DNA of 31,422 nt from the NCBI GenBank assembly GCA_965660635.1, contig CBFIAS010000022.1, positions 1-31,422 of the forward strand. The letters are read 5' to 3'. Of this stretch, positions 15,952 to 24,662 are shown piece after piece. Position numbers and translations under genes: made by a program. Source of the DNA: UBA7374 sp965660635. Its GTDB lineage: Bacteria > Verrucomicrobiota > Verrucomicrobiia > Opitutales > Coraliomargaritaceae. Under the pieces are notes generated by a model that was not told where the DNA came from, did no database searches, and saw nothing but the letters and a program-made list of their open reading frames with translations. The stretch's first letter is position 1. Each line of letters opens with the position of its first letter.

Positions 15952-17895
15952 TTACTTGTAACTGCGGGTGGCGAGCTGGACGTTTTCGTAGACCAGTGGT
16001 TCTTTGTGCAGGCGGGGCTCCTCGTCGTCGCCGAGGTATTCCCAGACGCCGGAGAAGGTGAAGTTGTCGTCGTCGCGCAAGGCCTCACCCTCGCTGGTCT
16101 GGTGTTCGACGCGGAAGTGCCCGCCGCAGGATTCCTCACGCATGAGGGCGTCGCGGCACATCAGGCCGCCGAACTCGATGAAGTCGGCCACGCGGCCAGC
16201 CCGCTCCAGCTCGGGATTGAGCCCGTCGGCACCGCCGGTCACGCGTAGGTCGGACCAGAACTCCTCGCGAAGGCTGGCGACCGCGGCGATTGCCTCCTTC
16301 AAGCCCGCCTCGCTGCGGGCCATTCCACATTGATCCCAGATGATCTGACCAAGTCGCTTGTGGAAGGAACGCGGCGACTGGGTGCCGCCAATGGAGAGGA
16401 GGGAGTCGATCCGGTTGCGGACATCGGCCTCGACTTCGGCAAAGGCCGGCTCGTCAGTGGATACCGCGCCCGCGCTGGCCACGCCCTGTTGACCCAGGTA
16501 GTTGCCCACCGTGTAGGGCAGGATGAAATAGCCGTCAGCCAGGCCCTGCATGAGGGCGGAAGCACCGAGGCGGTTGGCCCCGTGGTCGGAGAAATTGGCC
16601 TCGCCGCCGACGAACAGTCCGGGGATGGTGCTCTCCAGATTGTAGTCCACCCAGAGGCCGCCCATGGTGTAGTGCACGGCGGGAAAGATCATCATCGGCG
16701 TGGTATAGGGGTCGTCTCCAGTGATGCACTGATACATGTCAAAGAGGTTGCCGTAACGCTCCTCGATTGCCTTTTTACCGTCCCGCTCGATGGCGTCGCG
16801 GAAGTCGAGGAAGACGCCGAGCCCGGTGGCGGCCACTCCGCGCCCCTCGTCGCAGGCCTCCTTGGCGGAACGGGAGGAGATGTCGCGCGGGGCGAGGTTG
16901 CCAAAGCTGGGGTACTTGCGCTCGAGGAAATAATCCCGCTGGTCTTCGGGCACGCTGTTGGGATCCATCTCCTTGCTGCGTATCTTGGCCGCGGTCTCGG
17001 CGGACTTGGGCGTCCAAATACGGCCGTCGTTGCGCAGGGACTCGGACATCAGGGTGAGCTTGGATTGCTGGTCTCCGTGCACCGGGATGCAGGTCGGGTG
17101 GATCTGCGTGTAGCAGGGATTGGCAAATCCGGCGCCGCGCTTGTGAGCGCGGTAGGCGGCGGTAACGTTGCACCCCTGGGCGTTGGTCGAGAGGAAAAAG
17201 ACGTTGCCGTAGCCGCCGGTGGCCAGCACGACGCAGTCGGCCGCATGGCGGGAGATCTCGCCGGTCACCATGTTGCGGACGATGACGCCCTTGGCGTGGC
17301 CGTCGATCTTGACGAGGTCGAGCATTTCGTGGCGGTTGTACATCTTTACCTTGCCCAGGCCAATCTGGCGGCTGAGGCCGGCATAAGCGCCGAGCAGGAG
17401 TTGCTGCCCGGTCTGGCCGCGGGCGTAGAAGGTGCGGGAGACCTGGGCACCGCCAAAGGAACGGTTGGCCAGCAGGCCGCCGTACTCGCGCGCGAAGGGC
17501 ACGCCCTGAGAGACACACTGGTCGATGATGTCAGCACTGACTTCGGCAAGGCGGTAAACATTGGCCTCGCGGGAGCGGTAATCGCCGCCTTTGACAGTGT
17601 CGTAAAAGAGCCGGTAGATGCTGTCGCCGTCGTTCTGGTAGTTCTTGGCGGCGTTGATGCCGCCCTGCGCAGCGATGCTATGGGCCCGGCGGGGGCTGTC
17701 CTGGTAGCAGAAGCAGGATACGTTGTAGCCCTGCTCCGCGAGGCTGGCAGATGCGGCCGCCCCGGCCAGCCCGGAGCCGACAACAATCACCCGGTACTTC
17801 CGGCGGTTGGCCGGATTCACCAGCTTCATGCTGAACTTGTGGCTGGTCCATTTATCAGAGATCGGGCCTGCGGGAATCTTTGGATCGAGGTTCAT
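15952..17895 (-). CDS. sdhA: Succinate dehydrogenase/fumarate reductase flavoprotein subunit
   Basis: Catalytic subunit oxidising succinate to fumarate with covalent FAD, linking the TCA cycle to the quinone pool. It has 647 residues from ATG 17895. The FAD-binding motif VVGSGLAGAAASASLAEQG lies near residue 40, and the flavinylated histidine is in AHSIAAQGGI (H72). Active-site blocks include QIHPTCIP, HYTMGGLWVDYN and the RLGASALMQGLADGYF region. A TTG at 17922, overlapping the sdhC end, would add nine residues and cannot be excluded. ATG 17895 leaves 16 nt after sdhC. The QGGINAAKNYQNDGDS stretch is typical of the b558-linked enzymes rather than the proteobacterial SdhA. Confidence 0.96.
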   Translation of the reverse strand: MNLDPKIPAGPISDKWTSHKFSMKLVNPANRRKYRVIVVGSGLAGAAASASLAEQGYNVSCFCYQDSPRRAHSIAAQGGINAAKNYQNDGDSIYRLFYDTVKGGDYRSREANVYRLAEVSADIIDQCVSQGVPFAREYGGLLANRSFGGAQVSRTFYARGQTGQQLLLGAYAGLSRQIGLGKVKMYNRHEMLDLVKIDGHAKGVIVRNMVTGEISRHAADCVVLATGGYGNVFFLSTNAQGCNVTAAYRAHKRGAGFANPCYTQIHPTCIPVHGDQQSKLTLMSESLRNDGRIWTPKSAETAAKIRSKEMDPNSVPEDQRDYFLERKYPSFGNLAPRDISSRSAKEACDEGRGVAATGLGVFLDFRDAIERDGKKAIEERYGNLFDMYQCITGDDPYTTPMMIFPAVHYTMGGLWVDYNLESTIPGLFVGGEANFSDHGANRLGASALMQGLADGYFILPYTVGNYLGQQGVASAGAVSTDEPAFAEVEADVRNRIDSLLSIGGTQSPRSFHKRLGQIIWDQCGMARSEAGLKEAIAAVASLREEFWSDLRVTGGADGLNPELERAGRVADFIEFGGLMCRDALMREESCGGHFRVEHQTSEGEALRDDDNFTFSGVWEYLGDDEEPRLHKEPLVYENVQLATRSYK

Positions 17896-17911
17896 GTTGC
17901 GAGCGGGAGAG

Positions 17912-18721
17912 TTAGCGGCCAATTACCGGAAGAGTTGAAACCTGCGCCGCCTGTTGCAGGCCCCCGGTGGGATCGTACTGCAGCACATTGGCCAGAGTGG
18001 CTGCGGGGATGGCGGCGAATCCAAGAAAGACGACCCAACCGTAGGCCAGGGCAAGGCGGTCCAGCCGCCTGCGCCAGTTGCTGTTGCTCAAGCCGAGCGT
18101 CTGGAACATGCTGCTGACTCCATGTGTGAGGTGCAGGCAGAGCAGGCCGTTGGCCAGGATGTAGAAAGCGGAGACCCACCAGACCTTGAAGCCGGAGATC
18201 ATCATGTCATTGACATTGAAGGTCATGACCGGCTGGCCGTTCTTGACCACTGCCTCGCCGTGCTTGACCAGCGGCACCTCGAACGGCTGGATCACACCCG
18301 GCTCATCGTAGCGCATGCCCGGCACAGACCGCACAGTGAAGTGCGCGATGTGGAAAATAATGAAAGCCAGCAGGATCACGCCGCTCATGCGCATGGTGCG
18401 GGAAGCATAGCTGGCCTGCACGGTTTTCTTGGAGTCGTAGCCCTGCGGCCGTGCCCGGCGGTTGTCCAAGGTCAGGCTCACGGCAGCCCAAATGTGGACC
18501 GCGACCGTGCCCAGCAGGACAAACCGCACTGCCCAGAGCGCCGCTGCGGGCAACTCGTGGTGGAGCTTGTAGGCGTAGGCGTTGATCACCTCCGCTCCTA
18601 AAAAGATCTGCAGGTTGCCCAGCATGTGCCCAAGGACGAACAAGACAAGGACAACGCCGGACAAGGCCATCAGGATTTTGCGCCCAACAGTCGAGGAAAG
18701 AAAGTTCGCTACGTTTTGCAT
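17912..18721 (-). CDS. sdhC: Succinate dehydrogenase cytochrome b558 subunit
   Basis: The 269-residue single-chain membrane anchor binds two b hemes and reduces quinone. Five helices are predicted. Candidate heme histidines, by analogy with the Wolinella and Bacillus diheme anchors, are H32 (LGHMLGN), H76 (AVHIWAA), H124 or H127 (FHIAHFT) and H197 or H200 (LHLTHGVSS). The chain matches the succinate dehydrogenase cytochrome b558 family. As expected for this type there is no separate sdhD. First gene of sdhCAB, it is divergent from pyrG across a 229-bp gap that should carry its promoter. Confidence 0.93.
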   Translation of the reverse strand: MQNVANFLSSTVGRKILMALSGVVLVLFVLGHMLGNLQIFLGAEVINAYAYKLHHELPAAALWAVRFVLLGTVAVHIWAAVSLTLDNRRARPQGYDSKKTVQASYASRTMRMSGVILLAFIIFHIAHFTVRSVPGMRYDEPGVIQPFEVPLVKHGEAVVKNGQPVMTFNVNDMMISGFKVWWVSAFYILANGLLCLHLTHGVSSMFQTLGLSNSNWRRRLDRLALAYGWVVFLGFAAIPAATLANVLQYDPTGGLQQAAQVSTLPVIGR

Positions 18722-18870
18722 AAACCACCTGAAAAGATGAATGAAGCACCTCGGCTTATCAAATAGTAGCGTCGCTCCCGGCGAGGCTATTAGCCTGGCC
18801 CATGAGGTTGATAAGAAAAGCTATCTCTTCCACCCGGTCAGGCTTGTCAGGCGAAACAGTCGCGAAAAGG

Positions 18871-18884
18871 TTTGCCATGGCAAA
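18871..18884. promoter_or_regulatory. 14-bp palindrome between sdhC and pyrG
   Basis: A perfect inverted repeat TTTGCCATGGCAAA lies in the 229-bp region between the divergent sdhC and pyrG genes, 67 bp before the pyrG start. It could be a dimeric regulator's operator. No regulator is known for it here, and chance occurrence is possible. Confidence 0.35.
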
Positions 18885-18950
18885 ACAGCACTGGATTGAT
18901 GGAAGCCTTAACGGGCTGCGGCCCTCTGTTGCTAGAAGACCACGCAAATT

Positions 18951-20546
18951 ATGAAATACATCTTCGTCACAGGAGGCGTTGTTTCCTCTCTCGGCAAGGG
19001 CCTGACCTCAGCCGCCCTCGGGGCCCTGCTTGAGCAGCGCGGCTTGCGCGTGCGTCTGCAGAAGTTCGATCCCTATCTAAATGTCGATCCCGGCACGATG
19101 AGCCCTTTCCAGCACGGCGAGGTTTACGTCCTCAACGATGGCGCGGAAACCGACCTCGACCTCGGCCACTACGAGCGCTTTACCTCCGGCGAGCTCAGCC
19201 GGATGAACAACTTGACCTCCGGAAAAGTCTACGAAAGCGTCCTCCAGAAGGAACGCCGCGGAGACTACCTCGGTGCCACCGTCCAGGTCATCCCTCATGT
19301 GACCAACGAGATCAAGGAGCGCATCTACTCCGGCGGCGGAGAGGACACCGACGTGCTCATAACCGAATTGGGAGGCACCATCGGCGACATCGAGGGTCTG
19401 CCCTTCCTCGAGGCCATGCGGCAATTCGCCCTGGAGGTGGAGCCGCAGGACGTGCTCTTTCTCCACTGCACCCTGCTTCCTTACCTCAAGGCAGCCGGTG
19501 AACTCAAGACCAAGCCCAGCCAGCAGTCAGTCGCCAAACTCCGCGAGATCGGCATCCAGCCGGACATCCTCGTCTGCCGCACCGAGCAGCCCATGACCAA
19601 GGAGATGCGCCAGAAACTCTCCCTCTACTGCAACGTCCCGGTCAAGGCCGTGATCGAGGAGATGGACGTGGAAACATCCATCTACGAACTTCCCCTCTCC
19701 CTCAAAGCCGAGCACATCGACGACCTCGTCATTGAACACCTTGAACTGCTAGCGCCGGACAACGACATGAAAGTCTGGCACGATGTCGTGCGCCGCCTCA
19801 AGGCCCCCCTCCATAAAGTGGAGATCGGAGTTGTCGGCAAGTACATCGAGTTGCAGGACGCCTACAAGTCCGTCTACGAATCGATCGTCCACGCCGGCAT
19901 CGCCAACGATGCCTCCGTCCGCATCGTCCGGCTCGACGCCGAGGACATCGAGAAAGACCCCGCCAAGCACCTCGCCCCGCTCGACGGCATCCTCATCCCG
20001 GGCGGATTTGGCGACCGCGGCACCGAGGGCAAGATCGCCGCGGCACGCTACGCCCGCGAAAACGGCACCCCCTACTTCGGCCTTTGCCTCGGCATGCAGA
20101 TCGCAGTTATTGAATTTGCCCGCAATGCCGCCGGCCTCGAAGAGGCCAACAGCACCGAGTTCAACCCGGAAACGCCCCACCCGGTCATCCACATCATGGA
20201 AGACCAGAAGGACCTCACCACCAAGGGCGGCAACATGCGGCTCGGTGCCTGCCCCTGCCGGCTTGCCGATGACAGCAACAGCTACCACGCCTATGGCAAA
20301 AGCCACATCGACGAGCGCCACCGCCACCGCTTCGAGTTCAACAACGCCTACCGGGCCAAGCTCGAGGAGAGCGGACTCCTTGTAGCCGGAGTCAACCCCG
20401 AGCGCGACCTCGTTGAGATCATCGAGATCCCCGAGCATCCCTGGTTCGTCGCCGTGCAGTTCCACCCCGAATTCAAGTCCAAGCCGAACGCCGCGCACCC
20501 CCTCTTCGCCAACTTCATCGCCGCAGCACTGAAATACAAGAAATAG
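18951..20546 (+). CDS. pyrG: CTP synthase
   Basis: Makes CTP from UTP using ATP and glutamine-derived ammonia. The 531-residue protein is of standard length. The amidoligase domain opens with the P-loop region YIFVTGGVVSSLGKGLTSAA and has KFDPYLNVDPGTMSP, LGATVQVIPHVT and GGTIGDIEGLPF. The glutamine amidotransferase domain contains GGFGDRG, the nucleophile C379 in FGLCLGMQ and the HPE of VQFHPEFKSKP, completing the Cys-His-Glu triad. ATG 18951 gives the conserved MKYIFVTGG start. It heads a tightly packed plus-strand gene train (gaps of 3 nt or overlap to the next two genes), suggesting one transcript through at least trpC and rsmA. Confidence 0.98.
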   Translation: MKYIFVTGGVVSSLGKGLTSAALGALLEQRGLRVRLQKFDPYLNVDPGTMSPFQHGEVYVLNDGAETDLDLGHYERFTSGELSRMNNLTSGKVYESVLQKERRGDYLGATVQVIPHVTNEIKERIYSGGGEDTDVLITELGGTIGDIEGLPFLEAMRQFALEVEPQDVLFLHCTLLPYLKAAGELKTKPSQQSVAKLREIGIQPDILVCRTEQPMTKEMRQKLSLYCNVPVKAVIEEMDVETSIYELPLSLKAEHIDDLVIEHLELLAPDNDMKVWHDVVRRLKAPLHKVEIGVVGKYIELQDAYKSVYESIVHAGIANDASVRIVRLDAEDIEKDPAKHLAPLDGILIPGGFGDRGTEGKIAAARYARENGTPYFGLCLGMQIAVIEFARNAAGLEEANSTEFNPETPHPVIHIMEDQKDLTTKGGNMRLGACPCRLADDSNSYHAYGKSHIDERHRHRFEFNNAYRAKLEESGLLVAGVNPERDLVEIIEIPEHPWFVAVQFHPEFKSKPNAAHPLFANFIAAALKYKK

Positions 20547-20549
20547 GCC

Positions 20550-21083
20550 ATGGACCACTACAACCACACCCGCCGCCTCAAGGAAATCTGGCAACTCGCC
20601 GTCGAGCAATACAACTCCGGCAACCGCCAGCCTGAAACCTACTTTGAAGACGCAGATCTAGCCTTCCTCAACGCCATCGGCCTCGGCGTGATGGACGTCT
20701 ACGACTACGCAGAAGACTACTGTAGCCGCGACGAGCCCGACTTCGAGACCTTCCTTACCATATGCCAGGTACGACGCGACTACTTCCTCAACGTCCAGGA
20801 GAGCCAGCCCTCCGCCCACACCCTCGACCCGGCCACCCTCCCGCCTAAGACCGAGGCCGTCCGTGGCATCGTCTGGCTCCCCCGCATCCTCCCCAAGGCC
20901 GTTGCCAAGCTCCGCGGCGAACTCCCGCCCGAGATCATGTACGGCTGCGGCGGCGACCGCCGCTTCTTCCAGGAAAACAACATCCACCCAGCCGAATTTC
21001 TCCGGCAGACATGGGCCTGCGAAGACGCCCCGGAAAAGATCATCGACTGGGTCGAAGCGCGGCGCGGCTCCGCCCATGGATAA
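20550..21083 (+). CDS. DUF5069-family protein
   Basis: A 177-residue soluble protein with no signal or membrane segment. The second half matches the DUF5069 pattern: an IVWLPRILPKAVAKLRGELP block, then YGCGGDRRFFQENNIHPAEFL and a terminal acidic/aromatic IIDWVEARRG. DUF5069 proteins are common in Verrucomicrobiota and Planctomycetota and have no known function. The N-terminal ~80 residues (VMDVYDYAEDYCSRDEPDFETF) are a further acidic region, sometimes found in the family. The gene begins 3 nt after pyrG and its stop overlaps the trpC start by 8 nt, so it is almost certainly co-expressed with both. No role in nucleotide or tryptophan synthesis is implied by that alone. Confidence 0.78.
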   Translation: MDHYNHTRRLKEIWQLAVEQYNSGNRQPETYFEDADLAFLNAIGLGVMDVYDYAEDYCSRDEPDFETFLTICQVRRDYFLNVQESQPSAHTLDPATLPPKTEAVRGIVWLPRILPKAVAKLRGELPPEIMYGCGGDRRFFQENNIHPAEFLRQTWACEDAPEKIIDWVEARRGSAHG

Positions 21084-21873
21084 ACTCGCCGAGATCATGG
21101 CCGCCAAGCAGCGGCAACTCGAGCACCGCATCCGCCCCGTGCGCGATTCCGAACTCGAGCGCATGGCCGCGACTCGACAGCAGGGCGGCAGCTTCCGCGA
21201 CGCCCTCGCCCGGCCCGGCCGACTCTCCGTCATCGCCGAGATCAAGCGCAGGTCACCCTCCGCCGGTGAAATCGCCCCGGCTTCACTCGACGCCGTCGAG
21301 CAGGCCCGCCAATACGTCAACGCCGAGGCCGATTGCCTCTCCATCCTGACCGACGAAGACTACTTCGGCGGCAGCCTCCAGGACCTATGGGACGTCGTCG
21401 AATTTCTTGAGACCCACCAGCGCGGCACCCCCTGCCTGCGCAAAGACTTCATGATCCACCCCGTACAGGTGCTCGAAGCCGCCGAGGCCGGCGCCCGCGC
21501 AATCCTCATCATCGTCCGCGCCCTCCAAGACGACGCCATCAAAGCCCTCCACGAAGCCGCCGGAATCGCCGGGCTCGACGCCCTCTACGAGATCCACGAA
21601 GAGCGGGAACTGGAAAAAGCCCTGAGATTCGACCCACGCATCATCGGCGTGAACAACCGCGACCTCAAACGATTCCAGACCGACCTCGCCATTTCCGAAA
21701 AACTCATCCCGCAGATCCCCGACGGCATTGTCAAAATCAGCGAAAGCGGCATCTTCACTCCGGAAGACTCCGCCCGTGCCCGCCACTGCGGAGCCGATGC
21801 CATCCTCGTCGGCGAAGCCCTCATGCGCGCCGAAGATCCGGAGCAACTGATGGACGCCTTCCACAACGCCTGA
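21076..21873 (+). CDS. trpC: Indole-3-glycerol-phosphate synthase
   Basis: TIM-barrel enzyme converting carboxyphenylamino-deoxyribulose phosphate to indole-3-glycerol phosphate in tryptophan synthesis. From ATG 21076 it has 265 residues, the usual length. Active-site blocks are present: IAEIKRRSPSAG (E55, K57), PCLRKDFMI (K123), YEIHEERE (E173), GVNNRDL (N193-N194) and ISESGI (E223), ending DAILVGEALM for phosphate binding. The open frame extends upstream within the DUF5069 gene without family similarity. It is a stand-alone trpC outside any trp operon, placed between DUF5069 and rsmA. Confidence 0.96.
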   Translation: MDKLAEIMAAKQRQLEHRIRPVRDSELERMAATRQQGGSFRDALARPGRLSVIAEIKRRSPSAGEIAPASLDAVEQARQYVNAEADCLSILTDEDYFGGSLQDLWDVVEFLETHQRGTPCLRKDFMIHPVQVLEAAEAGARAILIIVRALQDDAIKALHEAAGIAGLDALYEIHEERELEKALRFDPRIIGVNNRDLKRFQTDLAISEKLIPQIPDGIVKISESGIFTPEDSARARHCGADAILVGEALMRAEDPEQLMDAFHNA

Positions 21874-21876
21874 TTC

Positions 21877-22722
21877 GTGCCCCTCAGCCCCAGCCAGACC
21901 CGCGACCTCCTTGAAGCCATTGGCCACCTGCCCAACCGCAAACTCGGGCAGAACTTCCTCATCGATGGCAACATTGTGCGCAAATCCATCGAACTCGCCG
22001 GCCTCCACAACGGCGAAGACGTCGTCGAGGTCGGCCCCGGACTCGGCACCCTGACGCGCGCACTCCTTGCCGCCGGAGCACGCGTCCACGCTGTCGAGCG
22101 CGACCCCGCCCTGGCCGAACACCTGCGCTCCAGCCTCCTCCCGGAACAGCCCGCCCTTCAATTGATCGAAGGCGACTGCCTCGAGCATCCCCTCGCCGGA
22201 CTCGCCCCAGAAGCCACCCGCGCCGGCTTCTCCATCGTGGCCAACCTGCCCTACGCCGTCTCCACCCCGTGGATGGAAGCCGTCCTCTCCGGCAAACTCC
22301 CCCGGCGCATGGTCCTCATGCTCCAAAAAGAAGCCGCCGACCGCTACGCCACCCGCCACGGCTGCAAGAACTTCGGTGCCATCTCCATCTTCCTCCAGTC
22401 CGCCTACCACATCCACAGCCGCCACCCCGTCGCCGCATCCTGCTTCCACCCGGCGCCCAAGGTCGACTCCGTCCTCCTCCGCCTCGACCGCAAAGATGAT
22501 GCCAGCACCTTCCCCGAACCGGACCGCCAATGCATCCGGCGCATCTTCACCCAGCGGCGCAAACAACTGTCTGCCCTCTGCCGCCGCGACCCCCATCCCG
22601 GTGCACTCCCCTTTTTTCAAGAGCTCCTCGACGAGGGTTACCCCGCCACCGTCCGGCCCGAGGAGATCCCCGCGCCCGAGTGGCTGCGCCTTGCCTTCCC
22701 CCGCAATTCAGACTCGCAATAG
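21877..22722 (+). CDS. rsmA: 16S rRNA (adenine1518/1519-N6) dimethyltransferase
   Basis: KsgA/RsmA dimethylates two adjacent adenosines in the 3' hairpin of 16S rRNA during small-subunit maturation. The 281-residue protein starts with GTG, 3 nt after trpC. Motifs include KLGQNFLID (22-30), the SAM-binding VVEVGPGLGTLTRAL (49-63), the acidic VERDPALAEH, and the catalytic NLPYAVSTPW (123-132). The C-terminal domain carries HPAPKVDSVLLRL and the basic RRIFTQRRKQL characteristic of the family. All essential motifs are intact. Confidence 0.95.
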   Translation: MPLSPSQTRDLLEAIGHLPNRKLGQNFLIDGNIVRKSIELAGLHNGEDVVEVGPGLGTLTRALLAAGARVHAVERDPALAEHLRSSLLPEQPALQLIEGDCLEHPLAGLAPEATRAGFSIVANLPYAVSTPWMEAVLSGKLPRRMVLMLQKEAADRYATRHGCKNFGAISIFLQSAYHIHSRHPVAASCFHPAPKVDSVLLRLDRKDDASTFPEPDRQCIRRIFTQRRKQLSALCRRDPHPGALPFFQELLDEGYPATVRPEEIPAPEWLRLAFPRNSDSQ

Positions 22723-22749
22723 CCCGGCCCTTCTCCGATCTTCCACGAC

Positions 22750-24063
22750 ATGAGCGCTAACCCCGTACGCTGGAAACTGCACTGGCAAATCCTCCTCTCC
22801 CTCCTCCTCTCTGCCTTCTTCGCGCTCCTCCTATTGCCCGGCTCGGGCGAGGCCTTCTCCGCCCCCTTCCTCGAGGTCTGCGGACAGACCGGAAAGCTCT
22901 TCATGAGCGCCCTCAAGATGGTCATCGTGCCCCTTGTAGCCGCCTCCATCATCTCCGGCGTCATGCAACTCGGGGCCGACAAGGGTGCCGGCCGGATGGG
23001 TGGAAAGACTCTCCTCTACTACACCCTCAGCGGCGCCTCCGCCGTGGTCATCGGCCTGCTTGTAGTTAATCTCGTCGGCCCCGGCCGGATCGATCCCGAA
23101 GCCGCTGCCGCCATGCTCGGACAAGGCGGAGCCACCGCCGCAGAACAGGGACTCCTCGAAAAAGTCGAGGGCCGCGACAGCCGCGACCTCATCGGCGTCC
23201 TCCTCCGCCTCTTCCCAGACAACATTGTCGATGCCGCCACCAGCAACGGACGGCTGCTCGGCATCATCACCTTCTCCCTCCTCTTCGGTCTCTGCATCGG
23301 CAAGCTCCCTCCCCACTTGCGCGCCGCCCAGGAAAACTTCTGGGAGAGCACCCAGCAGGTCATGTTGATCCTCACCACCTGGATCATCCGCTTCGCCCCC
23401 ATCGGTGTCTTCGGCCTGGTCACTCCCGTCCTCTTCAACGCCCCCGTGGGGCAGCTCTTCGGCGCCGTCCTCGCCTTTTTCCTCACCGTCCTGCTGGCCC
23501 TCGCCCTCCATGCCTTTGTCATCCTCGCCTTTGCCTTGAAGGCACTGGGACGGGTGCCCGCCAGGGCCCACTACAAGGCCATGGCACCCGTACTGCTCAC
23601 CGCCTTCTCCACCGCCAGTTCCTCCGCCACCCTGCCCTTGACCCTCAAAACCGTTGAAAAACGTGCCGGCGTCTCCCCCAAGACCTGCGCCTTCACCCTC
23701 CCCCTCGGCGCCACTGTCAATATGGACGGCACCGCCCTATACGAGTGCGTCGTCGTACTCTTCATTGCCCAACTCTACGCCGCCACCGGCCAGCCGCCCC
23801 TCGATATCGCCCAGCAACTCGCCGTCGTCTTCCTCGCCCTGACCACCAGCATCGGCGTGGCCGGCATACCTGCAGCCAGCCTCGTCGCCATCGCCATCAT
23901 CCTGCCCGCAGTCGGGCTCCCAGTGGAAGCCCTCGGCGTCGTCTGGGTGGCCGACCGCCTCCTGGACATGTGCCGCACCGCCGTCAACGTCTTTAGCGAC
24001 ACCGTCGGCGCGGTCGTCATCGCCCGCAGTGAAGGCGAAGCCCCCTACGCCGGAAACACCTGA
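22750..24063 (+). CDS. Dicarboxylate/amino acid:cation symporter (DAACS family)
   Basis: A 437-residue inner-membrane secondary transporter of the GltP/DctA/SLC1 type that takes up glutamate, aspartate or C4-dicarboxylates with sodium or protons. The diagnostic re-entrant loop TAFSTASSSATLP (~284-296) and the cation-site NMDGTA (N324) are present. About eight membrane helices plus two hairpins are expected. An extra polar loop (~112-150, DPEAAAAMLGQGG onward) sits where family members vary. The helix 8 region VVWVADRLLDMCRTAVNVFSD contains the Asp and Arg/Thr residues used in substrate binding in this family. Exact substrate cannot be decided. It follows rsmA by 27 nt and precedes ridA by 13 nt. 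Confidence 0.92.
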   Translation: MSANPVRWKLHWQILLSLLLSAFFALLLLPGSGEAFSAPFLEVCGQTGKLFMSALKMVIVPLVAASIISGVMQLGADKGAGRMGGKTLLYYTLSGASAVVIGLLVVNLVGPGRIDPEAAAAMLGQGGATAAEQGLLEKVEGRDSRDLIGVLLRLFPDNIVDAATSNGRLLGIITFSLLFGLCIGKLPPHLRAAQENFWESTQQVMLILTTWIIRFAPIGVFGLVTPVLFNAPVGQLFGAVLAFFLTVLLALALHAFVILAFALKALGRVPARAHYKAMAPVLLTAFSTASSSATLPLTLKTVEKRAGVSPKTCAFTLPLGATVNMDGTALYECVVVLFIAQLYAATGQPPLDIAQQLAVVFLALTTSIGVAGIPAASLVAIAIILPAVGLPVEALGVVWVADRLLDMCRTAVNVFSDTVGAVVIARSEGEAPYAGNT

Positions 24064-24076
24064 ACATTCGCAAATC

Positions 24077-24544
24077 ATGGACATCGAAATACGCCTCCAA
24101 GAACTCGGCATTGTATTGCCCGACGCTCCCGCCCCAGCAGGAAACTACCTCCCTTCCCTCCAGGCCGGCAACCTTCTCTACCTCTCCGGCGCAATCTGCC
24201 TGCTTGACGGGCAAATGACCCACACCGGCAAAGTCGGGGCGGAGCGCGACATCACCTACGGGCAGGACGCCGCCCGCGTCTGCGCCCGCAACCTCCTCGC
24301 CGTAGCCAAGGCCCACCTGGGAGACCTCGCCCGCATCCGGCAAGTCCTCCAGTTGAACGGCTTCGTCAACAGCGTCCCTGGATTCCCCGACAGCCCCGCC
24401 GTGATCAACGGCGCATCCGACCTCCTCGTCGCCATCCTCGGCGAACCAGGCCGCCACACCCGCGCAGCCGTCGCCGTCACCGGGCTCCCCAAAGACAGCA
24501 CCGTTGAACTACAAGCGGTGCTCCAGATCGCCGAAAAAGAGTAG
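24077..24544 (+). CDS. RidA/YjgF-family protein (long subgroup)
   Basis: A 155-residue cytosolic protein of the Rid superfamily, longer than archetypal RidA (~128). Family blocks are GNLLYLSGAI, the central AVAKAHLGDLARIRQVLQLNGFV and PGRHTRAAVAVTGLPKDSTVELQAVLQIA. The arginine needed for 2-aminoacrylate/imine hydrolysis in archetypal RidA corresponds to R129, and the later Glu (E144) is also present, so deaminase activity is possible. ATG 24077 starts 13 nt after the transporter; an upstream in-frame codon at 24029 would overlap it without similarity. Last gene of the plus-strand train that starts with pyrG. Confidence 0.88.
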   Translation: MDIEIRLQELGIVLPDAPAPAGNYLPSLQAGNLLYLSGAICLLDGQMTHTGKVGAERDITYGQDAARVCARNLLAVAKAHLGDLARIRQVLQLNGFVNSVPGFPDSPAVINGASDLLVAILGEPGRHTRAAVAVTGLPKDSTVELQAVLQIAEKE

Positions 24545-24568
24545 CGCAACTACGGACTCAGTACCCAA

Positions 24569-24655
<87 letters not shown>

Positions 24656-24662
24656 GCCTTCT

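Noticed and set aside
16330..18117. A 595-codon open frame on the plus strand opposite sdhA and sdhC
   Set aside because: It is the antisense of well-recognised sdhA/sdhC, Gly/Val/Ala-rich with no family motif; GC-rich coding DNA often leaves the opposite strand open.
18759..18947. A 62-codon minus-strand frame between sdhC and pyrG
   Set aside because: It fills the divergent promoter gap, has no recognisable similarity and no good ribosome-binding site.
21385..22620. A 411-codon minus-strand frame opposite trpC and rsmA
   Set aside because: Both opposite genes have complete motif sets; this frame shows none and is shadow-like.
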